Source: Gambelia wislizenii
Taxonomy: Eukaryota; Chordata; Lepidosauria; Squamata; Crotaphytidae
DNA length: 64,000 nt
Assembly: GCA_030847615.1 (NCBI GenBank)
Contig: JAUMIR010000005.1
Coordinates: 112,745,116 to 112,809,115 of the forward strand
Reading direction: 5' to 3'
Of this stretch, positions 22,275 to 35,300 are shown piece after piece (positions within the stretch are counted from its first letter, which is position 1; every line of letters begins with the position of its first letter). The position numbers and the translations under genes were made by a program. The notes under the pieces were generated by a model, which worked only from the letters and a program-made list of their open reading frames with translations, had not been told where the DNA came from and did not search any database.

Positions 22275-25200
22275 ATGGAGAAAGTCATAAATTGGAATGT
22301 AAGAGGACTGAATAGTCCTCATAAAAGACAGATAGTATTTCATTATTTGATGAAACAGAAACCAGATATCGTTTGTTTGCAAGAAACCCATATCAGAGAA
22401 CAAGATAAGAGATTGCTGAAAAATGAAAGATTAGGCAAGGTATATACAACTAATTATAAGAAGAAGAAAAGGGGAGTGGCGATTTATATAAATAAAAAAT
22501 ACGACACAAGGGAAATATTTAACGATGACGAAGGTTCCTATATAGGTGTGGAGGTTAATTTGTTAGACAAAAAGATATTAATGGTTGGGCTATATGGTCT
22601 ATTAAAAAATAAAGGCAGATTTTACAAAAAATTGATGTTGGAGCTGATGAAATATGATTTCGATAACCTAATTCTGGCAGGAGATTGGAACGGGGTCATG
22701 GATACGGATTTGGATAGGTCCTCTAAAAGGAATAAAAAGAAAAGTCAGGGAAAACTCCCAAAGGAAGCGATGGAAATGATGGATCAATTAGCGCTTACTG
22801 ATATTTGGAGGTTAAAACATGAACAAGAAAGAGACTACACATATTACTCAACTCGTCATGACTCATGGTCCAGAATCGACATGTTTATAGTGTCTAAAAT
22901 ACTAGTGAAAGATATTAGTAGGGTAGAAATAAAACAAAGAATAATATCAGATCATAATCCGATACTTCTTGAAATCCGAATGAGAAAGAAAGTTAATAAC
23001 AATTGGAAAATTAAGGATACACTATTGAAAAAAGATTCAATAACAGTTAAGATAAGGGAAACATTAAAACAATATTTCGAAGAAAATTTAGACAAAGGAA
23101 TCAATATTGAAACAGTTTGGGATGCAGGAAAGGCAGTAATAAGAGGCCATTTTATGCAACAAGAATTTGAGCTCAAAAACCTGAGGAAGAAAAGAGAAGA
23201 AGAAATAATAGAAAAGATAAAGGAGAAGGAAAAAAGATTGAAGGAAGGGTATAAGGATGAGAAAACCAGAAAGGAGATAGTAGCTTTGAGAAAACAATTA
23301 GAAACGAATATGACAACAGAGATGGCAAACAAATTAAAGTTTGCCCGTCAAAAACATTTTGAGCAGGCAAATAGGCCAAGTAAATGGCTAGCTTATAAGT
23401 TAAGAAAGGAAAGAGAGAAGAAAGTGATACTAGAAATTAGATCGAGTGCTGGGAAATACACGAAACAAAAAGATATAATCAGAATATTTCAAGAATACTA
23501 CTCTAATCTATATAGTAAAGCAAAGCTAGCTAAAGACTGTTATGTGGAAATGGAAATATATTTGGACAAGGAGAATATACCCCAGATATCGGAAGAACAA
23601 AAGATCGAACTAAATAAACAAATCTCAAAGCTAGAAATAAGAGAAGCAATAAAACAAATGAAGACGGGGAAAGCGCCTGATCCAGATGGTTTTTCCACTT
23701 TATATTATAAAACCTTTGAAGAAGAACTATTAGACCCCTTATACAGACTCTTTAACGATATAAACAAAGGAAACTGCCCGGAGTCATGGAGGAAAGCTGA
23801 CATAGTCTTAATACCGAAGGCAGATAAAAACCAGACATTACCGTCAAATTATAGACCAATCTCCCTGTTAAATATTGATTATAAAATATTTACTAATATT
23901 TTGGCAGGAAGACTGAAGAAAATTTTAAGAGATTGGATCTATGAGGATCAAAGCGGATTCCTCCCGGGGAGAAAAGTGAAAGATAATACGAGAGTCCTTA
24001 TCGATCTAGTTGAGTACTATGACAAACACTGTGTGAGAGAGCTACTATTGATCTTTGCAGATGCCGAGAAGGCTTTTGATAATTTAAGATGGGAATTTAT
24101 GATGGGGGGTTTAAGAAGAATGAATATAGGGGAAAACTACGGTGACTGGATAAACAAAATACATAACAACCAAGAGGCCCAAGTAATAGTCAATGGGGAA
24201 AAATCAAAGCCTTGCAAGGTAGAAAGAGGAACCCGTCAAGGTTGCCCACTATCCCCATTACTTTTTATTATAGTAATGGAGATATTGATTAGGAAAATAA
24301 GAATGGATCCGCAAATAAAAGGGTGGAAATATCAAGGGCAAGAATATAAGTACAAGGCTTTCGCAGACGATTTAGTCTTTATACTAGAAGATCCAAAAGA
24401 TAGCATTGGGAAGCTTATGGAAACGGTAGAAGAATTTGGAAAATGGGCTGGTTTAAAGATAAACAAAGAAAAGTCAGTGATGATAACCAAGAATATTGTA
24501 AGACGAGAAGAACAAATATTAGAAGATATTACAGGATTTAAGATACAAAAGAAGATCAAATATTTAGGTATAATACTCTCTAAAAAGAATACAGAGCTGT
24601 ATGAAAATAACTATGTTAAAATTTGGAATAAAATAAAAGAAGATATGACGAAGTGGGAGAAATTAGAGCTATCCTTGATGGGAAGAATCGCAACATTTAA
24701 GATGAACATACTTCCGAGGATGATATATCTCTTTACGTGTATCCCAGTTATAATCAACGATAAAATCTTTAAAACATGGAAGAAAGATATAACAAGATTC
24801 ATCTGGCAAGGAAAAAAACCTAGGGTTAAATATAAGATATTAACAGACAAAAAGGAGAGAGGTGGCTTAGATTTACAGGACTTACAACTTTACTATCAGG
24901 CGAGTGTGCTTTCTTGGATAAAGGAATGGATAACACTTGAAAATAAGAGATTACTAACATTAGAGGGCTTTAATGCAAGATATGGATGGCATGCCTATTT
25001 ATGGCATAATAAAGCAGCTGTCCATGGAGAATTTAAACACCACTACCTGAGAAGAGCTTTATTAAATACTTGGTCGAAATATAAAAAGAAATTTTATTTA
25101 AAAGTTCCTTTGTGGTTTTCAAACCACGAAGCATATTATAAGAAAGAAGATATATACAAAGGGAAATGGCTATCCTATAAGGAACTAATTAAAAGAGAAG

Positions 25201-26054
25201 GAAATAAATGGGTTATGAAAACACAGGAAGAGCTAAGACAGGGAAATATTGATTGTCACTGGTTTTTATATAGATAACTAGCGGAAAAATTTAAAATTGA
25301 TCAAAAGTTAGAGGGTATAGAGGAGAGCAACACGGAATTTGATAAAATAATTCAAGAAGGTAGGAAAAAGACTTTATCAAGAATATACAGATTATTATTG
25401 AAGTTAAACCAAGAACAAGAAGTAATAAAACCCTATATGATAGCGTGGGCGAGAAATATAGGTCATGAAATAACACTAGAACAATGGGAAAGATTATGGG
25501 GAAAAAATATACTTTTCACTAGGAGTAGTACAATCAGAGAAAATGTGTATAAAATGATGACCAGGTGGTATTTAACACCTGAAAGGTTAGCGAAGATTTA
25601 TAAGGATACATCAAATCTGTGTTGGAAGTGCCAAAAAACGGCTGGCACGTATTACCACACTTGGTGGACCTGTGAAAAGGTAACAAGATACTGGGAAAAT
25701 ATTCATAAAATAATTACAAAACTATTAGAAACAAACTATTCCCTAGCCCCGAAGATCTATCTTTTAAATATGTTCGAAAAGATAGAGTCTCAAATTCAAA
25801 AGCAATATTGGAGATTGTTAATGTATATGATGGCAGCAGCGAGAATAACATTTGCAAAGTATTGGAAAAAGCAAGAAATACCTTCAATTGAGGAATGGTT
25901 ATTGAAACTTTACGATATCTATGAGATGGAAAGACTGACGGTGCTAATAGATGAAACTAAAAATTTAAAAGAATTGGAGATTTGGGAAATTTTGAATCCA
26001 TTATGGGAGGATAAGTGGGGAAAAGAATCAAGAATAAAAACAGACTTTATCTAG
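22275..26054 (+). pseudogene. L1 ORF2 endonuclease-reverse transcriptase, one in-frame stop
   Basis: The product would carry out target-primed reverse transcription. The N-terminal endonuclease (residues 1-235) shows NWNVRGLNSPHK, CLQETHI, LAGDWNGVMD, SRIDMFIVS and the ISDHNP box. RT motifs follow: NYRPISLLNIDYKI, FADAEKAFD (A), GTRQGCPLSPLLF (B) and FADD (C, near 24362). The C-terminal Cys/His segment is CWKCQKTAGTYYHTWWTC (25620-25670). Frame 22275-25277 is open for 1000 codons. A TAA at 25275 stops it, and the same frame then continues open to 26054. A single C-to-T change could explain the stop. The usual total is about 1250-1280 residues. ORF2 begins 50 bp after ORF1. Confidence 0.9.
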
Positions 26055-26386
26055 TCGAACTCTCCATATAGATTATAAATACTATTAAAAAGCAATTAGA
26101 TAGAAAGAAAGAGAGAAAGGATGAAAATAAGAAGGCAGAGAAGGGAGATAAATGGACACAAGAAAAAGGGGGAAGGAGAGCAGGAAATAAGCAAGATGGA
26201 TTCTGAAGAGAGAAGGAAGTAACGAAGTATGAGTGAAATTAAGAGGAAAAAAGAGGAGGATGTATGTAATTTAGATTCAGTGCGTATATGTTTAAAATGT
26301 ATGATTGTTTAAAAAGTAAGATACGATTGTTGATTGTTGATTGTGGACGCTTGAGTTTTAATGTATTTTTTTTGTTGAAAAGATTG

Positions 26387-26410
26387 AATAAAAACTATTA
26401 AAAAAAAAAA
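26387..26410 (+). terminator. L1 polyadenylation signal and poly(A) tail
   Basis: AATAAA at 26387-26392 followed by a terminal A run. The target duplication starts three bases after the tail. Confidence 0.8.
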
Positions 26411-26710
26411 CCCGAAGGGTCTGACAAAGAGCGTCAAAGGGCAGGATGGGCTCTCTAGCCTTGTGGCAACCATCCTAGGAGAAGGAAAACTCTAATCCCA
26501 AACCTGGGCAGATGGTGCTTGTCCAAACCTGTAAGGTCAACCATCTAAGAGAAGGAAACTCTAATCAAACCTACAACTCGAGGACCTTGCTGCTAACGTC
26601 CATGCTTGCAAGGCCAGCAGATCAACCTTTGGTTTAAAGGGTGAGGCCAGTTCTGTGCACGCTGCGCTCCACCAGAAAAATCCATTGCACAGGCTCGAAG
26701 GACACAAGTA

Positions 26711-29230
26711 AATTGATCACATCTTTAGTTTGTCACTTTTCGTTTCATTTAGAAAATGCAAATTTTTGACCTTAATCTAAAGAAACAACAGCTAAGAGAT
26801 TTTGTGGGGAGACAAAAGTAATTGATGAGATTACTAACATTTCTCAGGATAATTTATCAAATCACTATGTCAGTAGGCCGGTTACAAGGATTCTAGTGAT
26901 CTGGTCCCACATATATACATGAAGAATGAAACACTGTTCAAGTATTCTAAATAAGGGTTAACTGAAAACATCAAGAGGGGATTGCACTAGCCCCATGTCT
27001 TCTGTTGTTGCTTTACTCACATGAAGAAATTACTCTGAAAAGGAGAGTTTCTAGTATGAGTGGAGGCTTTCCACACAGTTTTAAACCCTGACATTCCAGA
27101 GTTCAGAATCACACTGATATTCTATATGCAGACAGGAGGCTCTGCTTCAGAGAGTAAAGCAAGAAGGAGACCTCTGGCCTAGCAGGCACCTGTCCTCATG
27201 TATTTCACTCAACATAGCTTAGAACACCTGAGTAGGGCTTGTGTGAGCAAACTGAAGGATTGCACAGGCTAGTCTTAGTTCTTTATCATTAAATAGCAGA
27301 GCCATATTGGAGCTTCATAGATGTATAGGCATGTGGACTTGAAGGGTAAGAAGAACAGGTAGGCACAGCTCCATCATCCCTAGGCCCAGCAGTAATGAAA
27401 GGCATCCTGCAACCCAACTGCCACTGCTGTGGCCTCTGAGGAAGAAGACAGCAGCCAGCATTGGCTGGATTCAATCCCTTCCCCCAGCTCCATCACCTTT
27501 TTCTTGTGTGTCATGTCTTTTTAGATTGTAAGCCTGAGGGCAGAGAACTGTCAAATTAACAATTGTAAGCCATTCATGTAAAACACCATGTACACTGATG
27601 GTTCTAAATAAATAAATACATGGTGGTGGTGATAATGATGATGGTGGTGGTGGTGATGGTGATGAACCCACTCTGGGTTTTAGTATGAATTCTAAGGGAT
27701 CTATCAAAGGGACTGAACATATTTTGGGGATAGGATGCAGTACCTTGAATAAGTCATGTGAAGTTTGAACTAAAACCTAGAGTGGATTCACAGTCTTGCT
27801 TACTATGAAAGCAAGAGAGAGATCTCCTCATGAGATCTCCTCTTTGAAAATATCAATCTTGTACCAATCAGGAATCCCCTATGGGTGAAAGAGCTGTTGG
27901 CACATATGTTGATAAGTGCATATAACCCTTTCTCAAGTATACCCAAGATGCAGGTGGCAGAGTTGTGTTGACATGTTGATAATGTAGGAGTAAGGCAGCA
28001 ACTTTCAGACCATGCAAGGGGCATAATTTCCATCTCTATAATCTCTCTCTTTCTCTCTAGAGCTTATATGTCTAAATGTTTGTAGAATTATACATTTCCA
28101 TCTGAGGAACAGATTTCAATGCAGGCCACTCATTTTTTTTTTTTTAATGAAAAATTCAAGACCCTAAATGTTCTTCTCAAGTTGCCAACAAGCAAAGCTC
28201 TTTTTGAACTAACCCTCTGTGTCTACATGTATGAAAAAAAGCTGGTGGTGCTGAAAGAGATATTTGCTGTCTGTTCAACTAACTAGAGTGGAAGCAGAAG
28301 AGGAAGCCTTTTTAAAAACAAGCCCCTTCTTTCTTCTTCCCTCTTGGAGCTCCTTGTGTCTCTTTCTAATGTTACTATTCTCTGTCTCTGAGCCACACTC
28401 TTTAGGATCCATGCCTCTTGCAAGTGGACAGGCTTGTATTCTTTATGAAATGCCTATTTTCTGGGCTGGGCTTCTCCAAGGGATATCATGGTTGTTGTAA
28501 AATTTACACATAATAGTTTTGTGGTTTGGAGGGACTAAGAGGCCTAGAGAGTTCCAGGTCATAGCTCAAAGAAAATTCATTAATTCCTCTCTGAACAGAA
28601 AGCAGATACGAAATTAATCACTAAGGCCTACTGAGCTTCCTCCCTCCATTTCTCCTCTCCCAGTATATATGTAACAATAAACCATCTCTTGCTTGCTCTC
28701 TCTCTCTCTCTCTCATATTAAAGATAATTTGCATCTTAAAATACAGTATTTAGTATGCTAATGAAGGATAGGGAAAAGATTATAGGGAATCAATCCCATG
28801 AGCCAATGGTCACCCCACATAAAACTAAACCCTGCCTGCATGCTACTACCACTGCTCTACCAAAATGTGATCTCTGTGTTTCAATTCTTAAAGCCTTAGT
28901 GTGTTCAAATCCTGCTGCCAACAGTTTCACGTTCACCATAGACTCAGGAGTTGAAAGGAACAGGAGGGCTGTCAAGACTATGAACAGCCAAACTCTGAAA
29001 CCCCTCAGTTTTCTAACAGTTTGGGGAATGGAAGTGTATTCTTGCTGCACAATCCAACCCCTTCAGTGATGGTCATGTTTTAAGTCATATCTGAGAAAGG
29101 GGACTTGCACAGGGAAGTACTTACACTTGAATACATGTGAGTTCTCAACAGATAAAGAAGCTCTACTGAAATTCTGGAAATCCCTGCCAGTATGTCTGTT
29201 TACCACAACTAACTCTTTCTTCCTTCAGCC
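26711..29230. other. Unannotated DNA with a SINE/L2-type tail
   Basis: No gene is recognised. The piece 27520-27612 (gattgtaagcctgagggcag ... aaataaataaat) resembles the 3' tail found on sauropsid L2/MIR-type elements. It is followed by a GGT/GAT-rich microsatellite (27620-27665). A T-run lies at 28133-28145 and a (CT)n tract at 28696-28714. Confidence 0.45.
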
Positions 29231-29234
29231 CAAA

Positions 29235-29388
29235 GGTGGAAAAGCTCAGGAAAAACAGTCATTGGGCTGTGCAGTGGTGGAGGGAGAATAGGGCAAGCCC
29301 TGTCATCAGGTAGATTGAGGTGACTTTCACAGGGGGCACATGCTGGGGGGCAACAGCCCAATGACTGTTTCTCCTGAGCTTTTCCACC
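29235..29388. repeat. Hairpin element, 36-bp arms
   Basis: Bases 29235-29270 (ggtggaaaagctcagg ... attgggctgt) are nearly perfectly complementary to 29353-29388, with an 82-bp loop. The arms differ at about one position. No second copy was found in the window. It could be a foldback MITE or a local inverted duplication. Confidence 0.75.
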
Positions 29389-31000
29389 ATTCTCTCCTGT
29401 ATACCTCATGGCCTATCTTATGCCCTTTGAACTGGCCTGCTGTCCTACAGTGTGCAGAGGATGCTACACGACCCCCACTGTTGAAGTAATCAACTGGCAG
29501 TTTTCTCAGCATCTGGACATGTGATGGAGACTTTGTCTCTACAAATAAAAAGTTTTGGGCTGGCCCTGTGACAGGGGAAGTAGCACAGGTGGACATTTTG
29601 TAGATAGTTGTTGAATATTTGGATCAAACAAGGGGGGAAATCCCTCAGATGTTGCAGGAGGGCCCATAATGCTCCCCTGGAGAGTTTGGGCCCAAGGCAT
29701 CTGAAAGACTGCCTCCTCATGAATGAATCTCAATGGTGGTCCTTTTGCAGGTCCCATCATCCCAAGAGGTTAGGCTGGAAGCACAACCTCTTTTTCTTGG
29801 AGCACAACCTTGATAATGGAACTCCCTCTTAAGGGAAGTCATGTTGGTTCCATCTCTTTTGAGCCTCTGGTAGGCAGCGAAGACTGCATTACTTTAGTAT
29901 GGCCTTTGGCCTCTCAAGCCATAGTTGACTTTTCACACTGTTTTTATTATGTGTTTTCTTTAAATAATATTTGTTTAGAAAGACCCACATATGTTATCCA
30001 TTATGCATCAACCCAGGAGATCTGGTGGGCTTAGTGTAATAACCTAACTAAATACATACATGCCCTGCCTCTTCATTCAAGAGGTGGGGTTCTTATGCAT
30101 CCTTCCAGTTAGCATGATCCCTGGTATGATCTCCATTCCTACTGGTAGGAGACAATAAAGGAGACTGCCAAAAAAAAAAAAAAAAAGGAGAGAGATAGAG
30201 ATCTTTGTCCATGTGTGACTGTACTGCACCATCTTTTTTCTTCTTGGCTTCTATCAGGTGCTATGATTTAGAATTTTCCCATGAGGCATTCTGGAACATT
30301 GCACACCTTCTATCAGCTTCCTAGAGATGATGCAGGAAGGGGAGTCATTTCAGGGGTTAATGAAAACAAGAACCATCCCACATGTCTGAAAAAGAGGAAT
30401 GTGATTAGCAGTTTGTGTTGTATAACTTTGTCAGCTGTCATTACCTACTAGTGGGAGAGATGTATTTTTAAAAGGAAAAGGAAGATAAATTAGAAGTGGT
30501 CATTATATTTGTGAAGGGCACAGGGAAACAGAAAGCAGGCAGGGAGTTATATGACATTGTGGGAGAAGAAATCTTGAGGTCATCTGCCAGAACAATGGAT
30601 GGAATCCACCTCCTCCTTCTGACAAATCAATGAGGAGATAATGAGGCTTTCAAGATGCACTATTGCTTGTGATAGATTACCACTGGCAGATGAGGCAGTG
30701 AGAGAATGAGAAGAGTAATCAAGCACAGCCTGGGCACATCCTTCCATTTCTCTGATGGGTTTCCTATTTCAGGACCACAATTTTAAAATTAACACTTCTT
30801 AGCGAGATTTCTTGCATTTCTAATGAAAAGCTATAGGGTGTATTTCATCTGGCTGAGTAACTTTTGTGAAAGTTGAATCTTTTTCTTCTTCTTCTTCTTC
30901 TTTTTTTTTACAAGTTAAGACTATGGTTTTGGAAATGAGCTTCACTGACATCAAAGGAGCTTACTCACATGTGAGTAGGCACAACACTACAGAGTAAGAG
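29389..31000. other. Unannotated DNA
   Basis: No supported gene. A poly(A) run followed by ggagagagatag at 30170-30196 looks like the tail of a small retrocopy, but its body is not recognisable. A TTC run lies at 30887-30908. Confidence 0.4.
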
Positions 31001-31230
31001 CTTATTGCATGAGGCAAGGGAAGCAGCAGTGCATCCCAATAATAGCACCTCCTGCCCTGCCTTACCATATGACACCGGCACTCAACAGCTATTCTTCCAT
31101 TCTGGTCCCATGGAAGACAGTGGTAAATGCAAGTCTTCCAAGTTCTTTAATGCCCATGTCATGTGGTAAGGCAGGACAGGAGGTGTTATTATTGGGCTGC
31201 ATTGCTGCTTCCCTTCTCTCATGTGATAAG
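31001..31230. mobile_element. Foldback element with about 75-bp arms
   Basis: The left arm (31001-31078, with gggaagcagcag and cctgccttacca) is the inverse complement of the right arm (about 31155-31230) with some mismatches and small gaps. The loop is about 75 bp. The size and symmetry fit a non-autonomous TIR transposon. The target duplication is not clear. Confidence 0.65.
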
Positions 31231-32370
31231 CCTCTAAGAGTTTGTAGGATATTCTCTTTAAAATTTAGACTAAAACCTGGAGTGAATTCACTGCCCTACT
31301 GATATGGAAACCACTGAATAAAGGGTAGATGTATGATCTGATTCTGTATAAGCTAGCTCCATATATTCAATGGAATGTTTGTCCAGTGTTTTAAGTTTCC
31401 TTCTCTAGCTAAAGCAGCTGTTAACAGCCACAATCTGCAACACTGTTCTGATAGCTATTCCCAAGACTGGTTCATAAAACAAAGATGTTCCCAACAGAAG
31501 TTGCTAAGTAATGTGAAAGTAAAATAAAGCAAAATAAAATAAAATAAAATAAAATAGGGAGGAAAATCACCAGAAAATGTTAATTTCTGTTTCTATCCAA
31601 ATCAGGAAACAGAATAAAATTTCTTGGCATGAATGTGAGAAAAACACATCAGAAGAAGCCTGTTGCTTTTGCAAGCTTCCAAGAGCAGAGGGCCAATAAG
31701 GAACACTGTACCCAATGTTGTGACACTTCATCTTCATCAACTGAATTACATTAATAGAGGGAAAGACACCAATCCCCATGGAAGTCCATCAGTATTCTCT
31801 TCTTTTCAGAAAGACGGAAGGTAAGAAATATACAACAGCTTTCCAATCCATTTGCTAAGAACAAGTGACAGTTTTCATTGGTGTAGCAGGGATGGGTAAT
31901 TTACTGAATGAGTGATTTATGGTAAAGGGGAGGGAAGAAAGCTGTGCACACCAAGACAGTCAAATTTATTGCCTCTAACATGCCCAATCTATTGGTGGGA
32001 TTCCAGACTTGAAATAGATCCATTGAGGCCTACCAAACTCAGGTTAGTCATGGCCCACTCAAGTCCCATTGATTTACATTTAAATCAAAATAGCATCCAT
32101 AAAAAGTCTATCTTTGTTTGCGGTTTCCGTCAAGAATGATGAATTAGACCAGATGGCTATAGTCAGTCTACTGTATAGTTAGCATTTTGGTCAAACTGGC
32201 TGAGTGTTGTGTAGGTTGGATGGCAATGACTATCCAGGGTTTCATGGATTGGTTTTTCTAAGCCCTACCTAGATGTGTTGATGTCTGATCCACTCAGGGC
32301 TCATCAAATAGACTGACAAATAGCCAAGGCTAAAACAAGTCACTGATGTTCTATAAAGGATACAGATGAT
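31231..32370. other. Unannotated DNA with AAAAT microsatellite
   Basis: Holds an (AAAAT)n tract at 31521-31556. No gene or transposon is recognised in the remainder. Confidence 0.45.
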
Positions 32371-35300
32371 GGTGTAGATTGTGTCGCCGAGAACAATTTG
32401 GATTCTTGGATCATGGACTGCGCTTCCATGAGGGGGGACTTCTGGCAAGAGATGGGGTGCATCTCACACCAGCTGGTAGAAACGTTTTTGCCTACAGTCT
32501 CAGGAATTTGATCAGGAGGGCTTTAAACTGACTCATATGGGGGAGGGAGACAGTATTCCAGAAGGCAAAAGGGCTAGAGAAAATAGTCAAGCTGTCATAG
32601 AGGGAACAAGGCAAACAGTGCAAAGACCCAACAGTGGGAGGCAAAAAAACTTGCACAGGCAGCAAGTAAAGGGAACACATGGTCTTAGATGTCTCTACAC
32701 TAATGCACGGAGCATGGGAAATAAGCAAGATGAACTTGAACTCCTAGCACTACAAAACAAATATGATATAATAGGCATTACTGAAACCTGGTGGGATGAG
32801 TCTCATGACTGGAAGGTAGGAATAGAGGGGTATAGCCTTTATAGGAGAAACAGGCCAAACAGGAAAGGAGGAGGAACAGCATTATATGTCAAGGATATTT
32901 ACACCAGTGAAGATCCATGACATCAATACTGGAAGCCAGGTGGAGAGCATCTGGATAAAAATTAAACGGGAGGGAAACAACAGGGATGTTATTGTGGGAG
33001 TCTACTACAGACCCCCAAATCAGATGGAGGAATTGGATGATGCCTTTCTAGAACAGATGAACACACATGAAGAAAGGAGAGATGTAGTAGTGATGGGTGA
33101 ATTCAACTATCCTGATATTTGCTGGAAATCTAACTCAAACAAAACTTCAAGGTCTAGCAAATTCCTTACTTGCCTTGAAGACAATTTCATGGTCCAAAAG
33201 GTGGAAGAGGCAACAAGGGGGTTAGCTATTTTAGATCTGATCCTAACCAACAGGGATGACCTGGTTAATGGGGTGCAAGTGGTGGGATCCTTAGGTGAGA
33301 GTGATCATGTTCTCCTGGAGTTTGTTATACAATGGAAAGGAGAAGCCAGGCATAGTCAGACACACATTCTTGACTTTAGGAGAGCTGATTTCAATAAACT
33401 CAGGGAAATACTGGGGGTGATCCCATGGTCAGGAATACTAAAAGAGAAGAGACCTCAAGACGGATGGGACTTTCTCAAAAGGGAGATACTGAAGGCACAA
33501 TTTCAAACAGTACCATTGAGGAAGAAAAATGGGAGGTGTCTCAAGAAACCAGGATGGATGACTAAAGAAATATCAACAGAGCTAAGTTTTAAAGGGAACA
33601 TGTATAAGAAATGGAAAAAGGGGAAAATCACCAAAGAAGAATTCAAACAGATAGCGAACATGTGTAGGAGTAAAGTCAGAAAAGCTAAAGCACAGAATGA
33701 GCTCAGGCTTGCTAGAGAGGTTAAGAACAATAAAAAGGGGTTTTTGGGGTATGTCCACAGCAAAAGGAAGAAGAAGGAAATGATAGGGCCACTACACGGA
33801 GAAGATGGCAAAATGCTAACAGGGAACAGAGAAAAGGCAGAATTACTCAACACCTTCTTTGCCTCAGTGTTTTCAGAAAAGGTAAAGGGGGACCAACCTG
33901 AGGATAAAGGTACAGAAGACACAACAGGGGAAATCCAGCACAGAATAAGCAAAGAGGTAGTACAGGAATATCTTCTTAATCTAAATGAATTTAAATCTCC
34001 AGGACCAGATGAACTACATCCAAGAGGATTAAAAGAGCTGGCAAATATAATCTCAGAGCCATTGGCAATAATCTTTGAGAACTCCTGGAGAACAGGAGAA
34101 GTCCCAGAAGACTGGAGGAGGGCAAACGTTGTCCCCATCTTCAAAAAGGGGAAAAAAGAGGATCCCAACAATCGTCCAGTTAGTCTGACATCAATACCAG
34201 GGAAGATTCTAGAGTAGATCATTAAACATAGAGTCTGTGAACATTTAGAAGGCAATGCCATAATCACAAAAAGTCAACATGGGTTTCAGAGTAACAAGTC
34301 ATGCCAGACTAATCTGATCTCTTTTTTTGATAAAATTACCAGCTTGGTAGATGAAGGGAACACTGTTGACATCACATACCTTGATTTCAGTAAGGCCTTT
34401 GACAAGGTTCCCCATGACATTCTTGCAAACAAGCTTGTAAAATGTGGGCTAGACAAATTAACAGTTCAATGGATTTGTAATTTATTGACTGGCTGAACCC
34501 AAAGGGTGCTCAGCAATGGCTCCTCTTCATCTTGGAAAGATGTGACCAGTGGGGTGCCACAGGGTTCTTCCTGGGCCCAGTACTATTCAACATCTTTATC
34601 AATGACTTGGATGAGGGAATTAGGGGCATACTTACCAAATTTGCAGATGGCACCAAATTAGGAGGAGTAGCTAATACCCTGGAGGACAGGATCAAAATTT
34701 AAGATGACCTGGATAAACTGGAGAGCTGGGCCAAAGCTAAGAAAATGAAATTCAATACGGAGAAATGAAAGGTACTGCACTTAGGGCGAAAAAATGAAAT
34801 GCATAGATATAGGATGGGGGAGACCTGGCTGAATGAGACTACGTGCGAAAGGAATCTAGGAGTCCTAGTAGACCACAAGTTGAACATGAGTCAACAGTGT
34901 GATGCAGCAGCTAAAAAGGCCAATGCGATTTTGGGCTGCATCAATAGATGTATAGTGTCCAGATCAAGGGAAGTAATAGTGCCGCTCTATTCTGCCTTGG
35001 TAAGACCTCACCTAGAATACTGTGTCCAGTTCTGGGCACCACAATTCCAAAAGGATATTGACAAATTGGAGCGTGTCCAGAGGAGGGCGACTAAAATGGT
35101 CAAAGGTCTGGAAACCATGCCTTATGAGGAGAGACTTAGGGAGCTGGGTATGTTTAGCCTGGACAAAAGACGATTAAGAGGTGATATGATAGCCCTGTTT
35201 AAGTATTTGAAGGGGTGTCACGTTGAGGATGGAGCAAGCTTGTTTTCTGCTGCTCCAGAGATTGGAACACGGAGCAATGGATGCAAGCTCCAGGAACAGA

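Larger units (their letters stand above)
19554..26413 (+). mobile_element. Full-length L1 LINE
   Basis: The element has a 1.46-kb 5' untranslated region, ORF1 (21016-22224), a 50-bp gap, ORF2 (22275-26054), a 3' untranslated region with AATAAA at 26387 and a poly(A) tail ending about 26410. A 12-bp perfect target duplication flanks it. Being full length with long intact frames, it is a young insertion. Only one disabling mutation is evident in the coding region (in-frame stop at 25275). Its A-rich codon use is typical of L1. Confidence 0.9.
19414..26710 (+). mobile_element. 5' segment of AG-tail LINE (copy E), split by L1
   Basis: Two pieces, 19414-19553 and 26414-26710, join across the L1. 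The second piece matches the 5' region of copy A (minus strand, about 4080-4205), sharing 'gatgaacctttggtttaaag'-type text and ccaccagaaaaat. No 3' part of the LINE follows: similarity stops near 26708. A 7-mer ACACAAG occurs just at the left border (19413) and right border (about 26702), a possible target duplication. This suggests a short 5'-derived insert rather than a normal 5'-truncated LINE. Confidence 0.5.

Noticed and set aside
22952..24850. Long minus-strand open frames within L1 ORF2
   Set aside because: They are low-complexity Phe/Ser/Leu-rich antisense shadows of A-rich L1 coding sequence.
33503..34267. A 254-codon minus-strand frame
   Set aside because: It is the complement of CR1 ORF2 and carries no independent motif.
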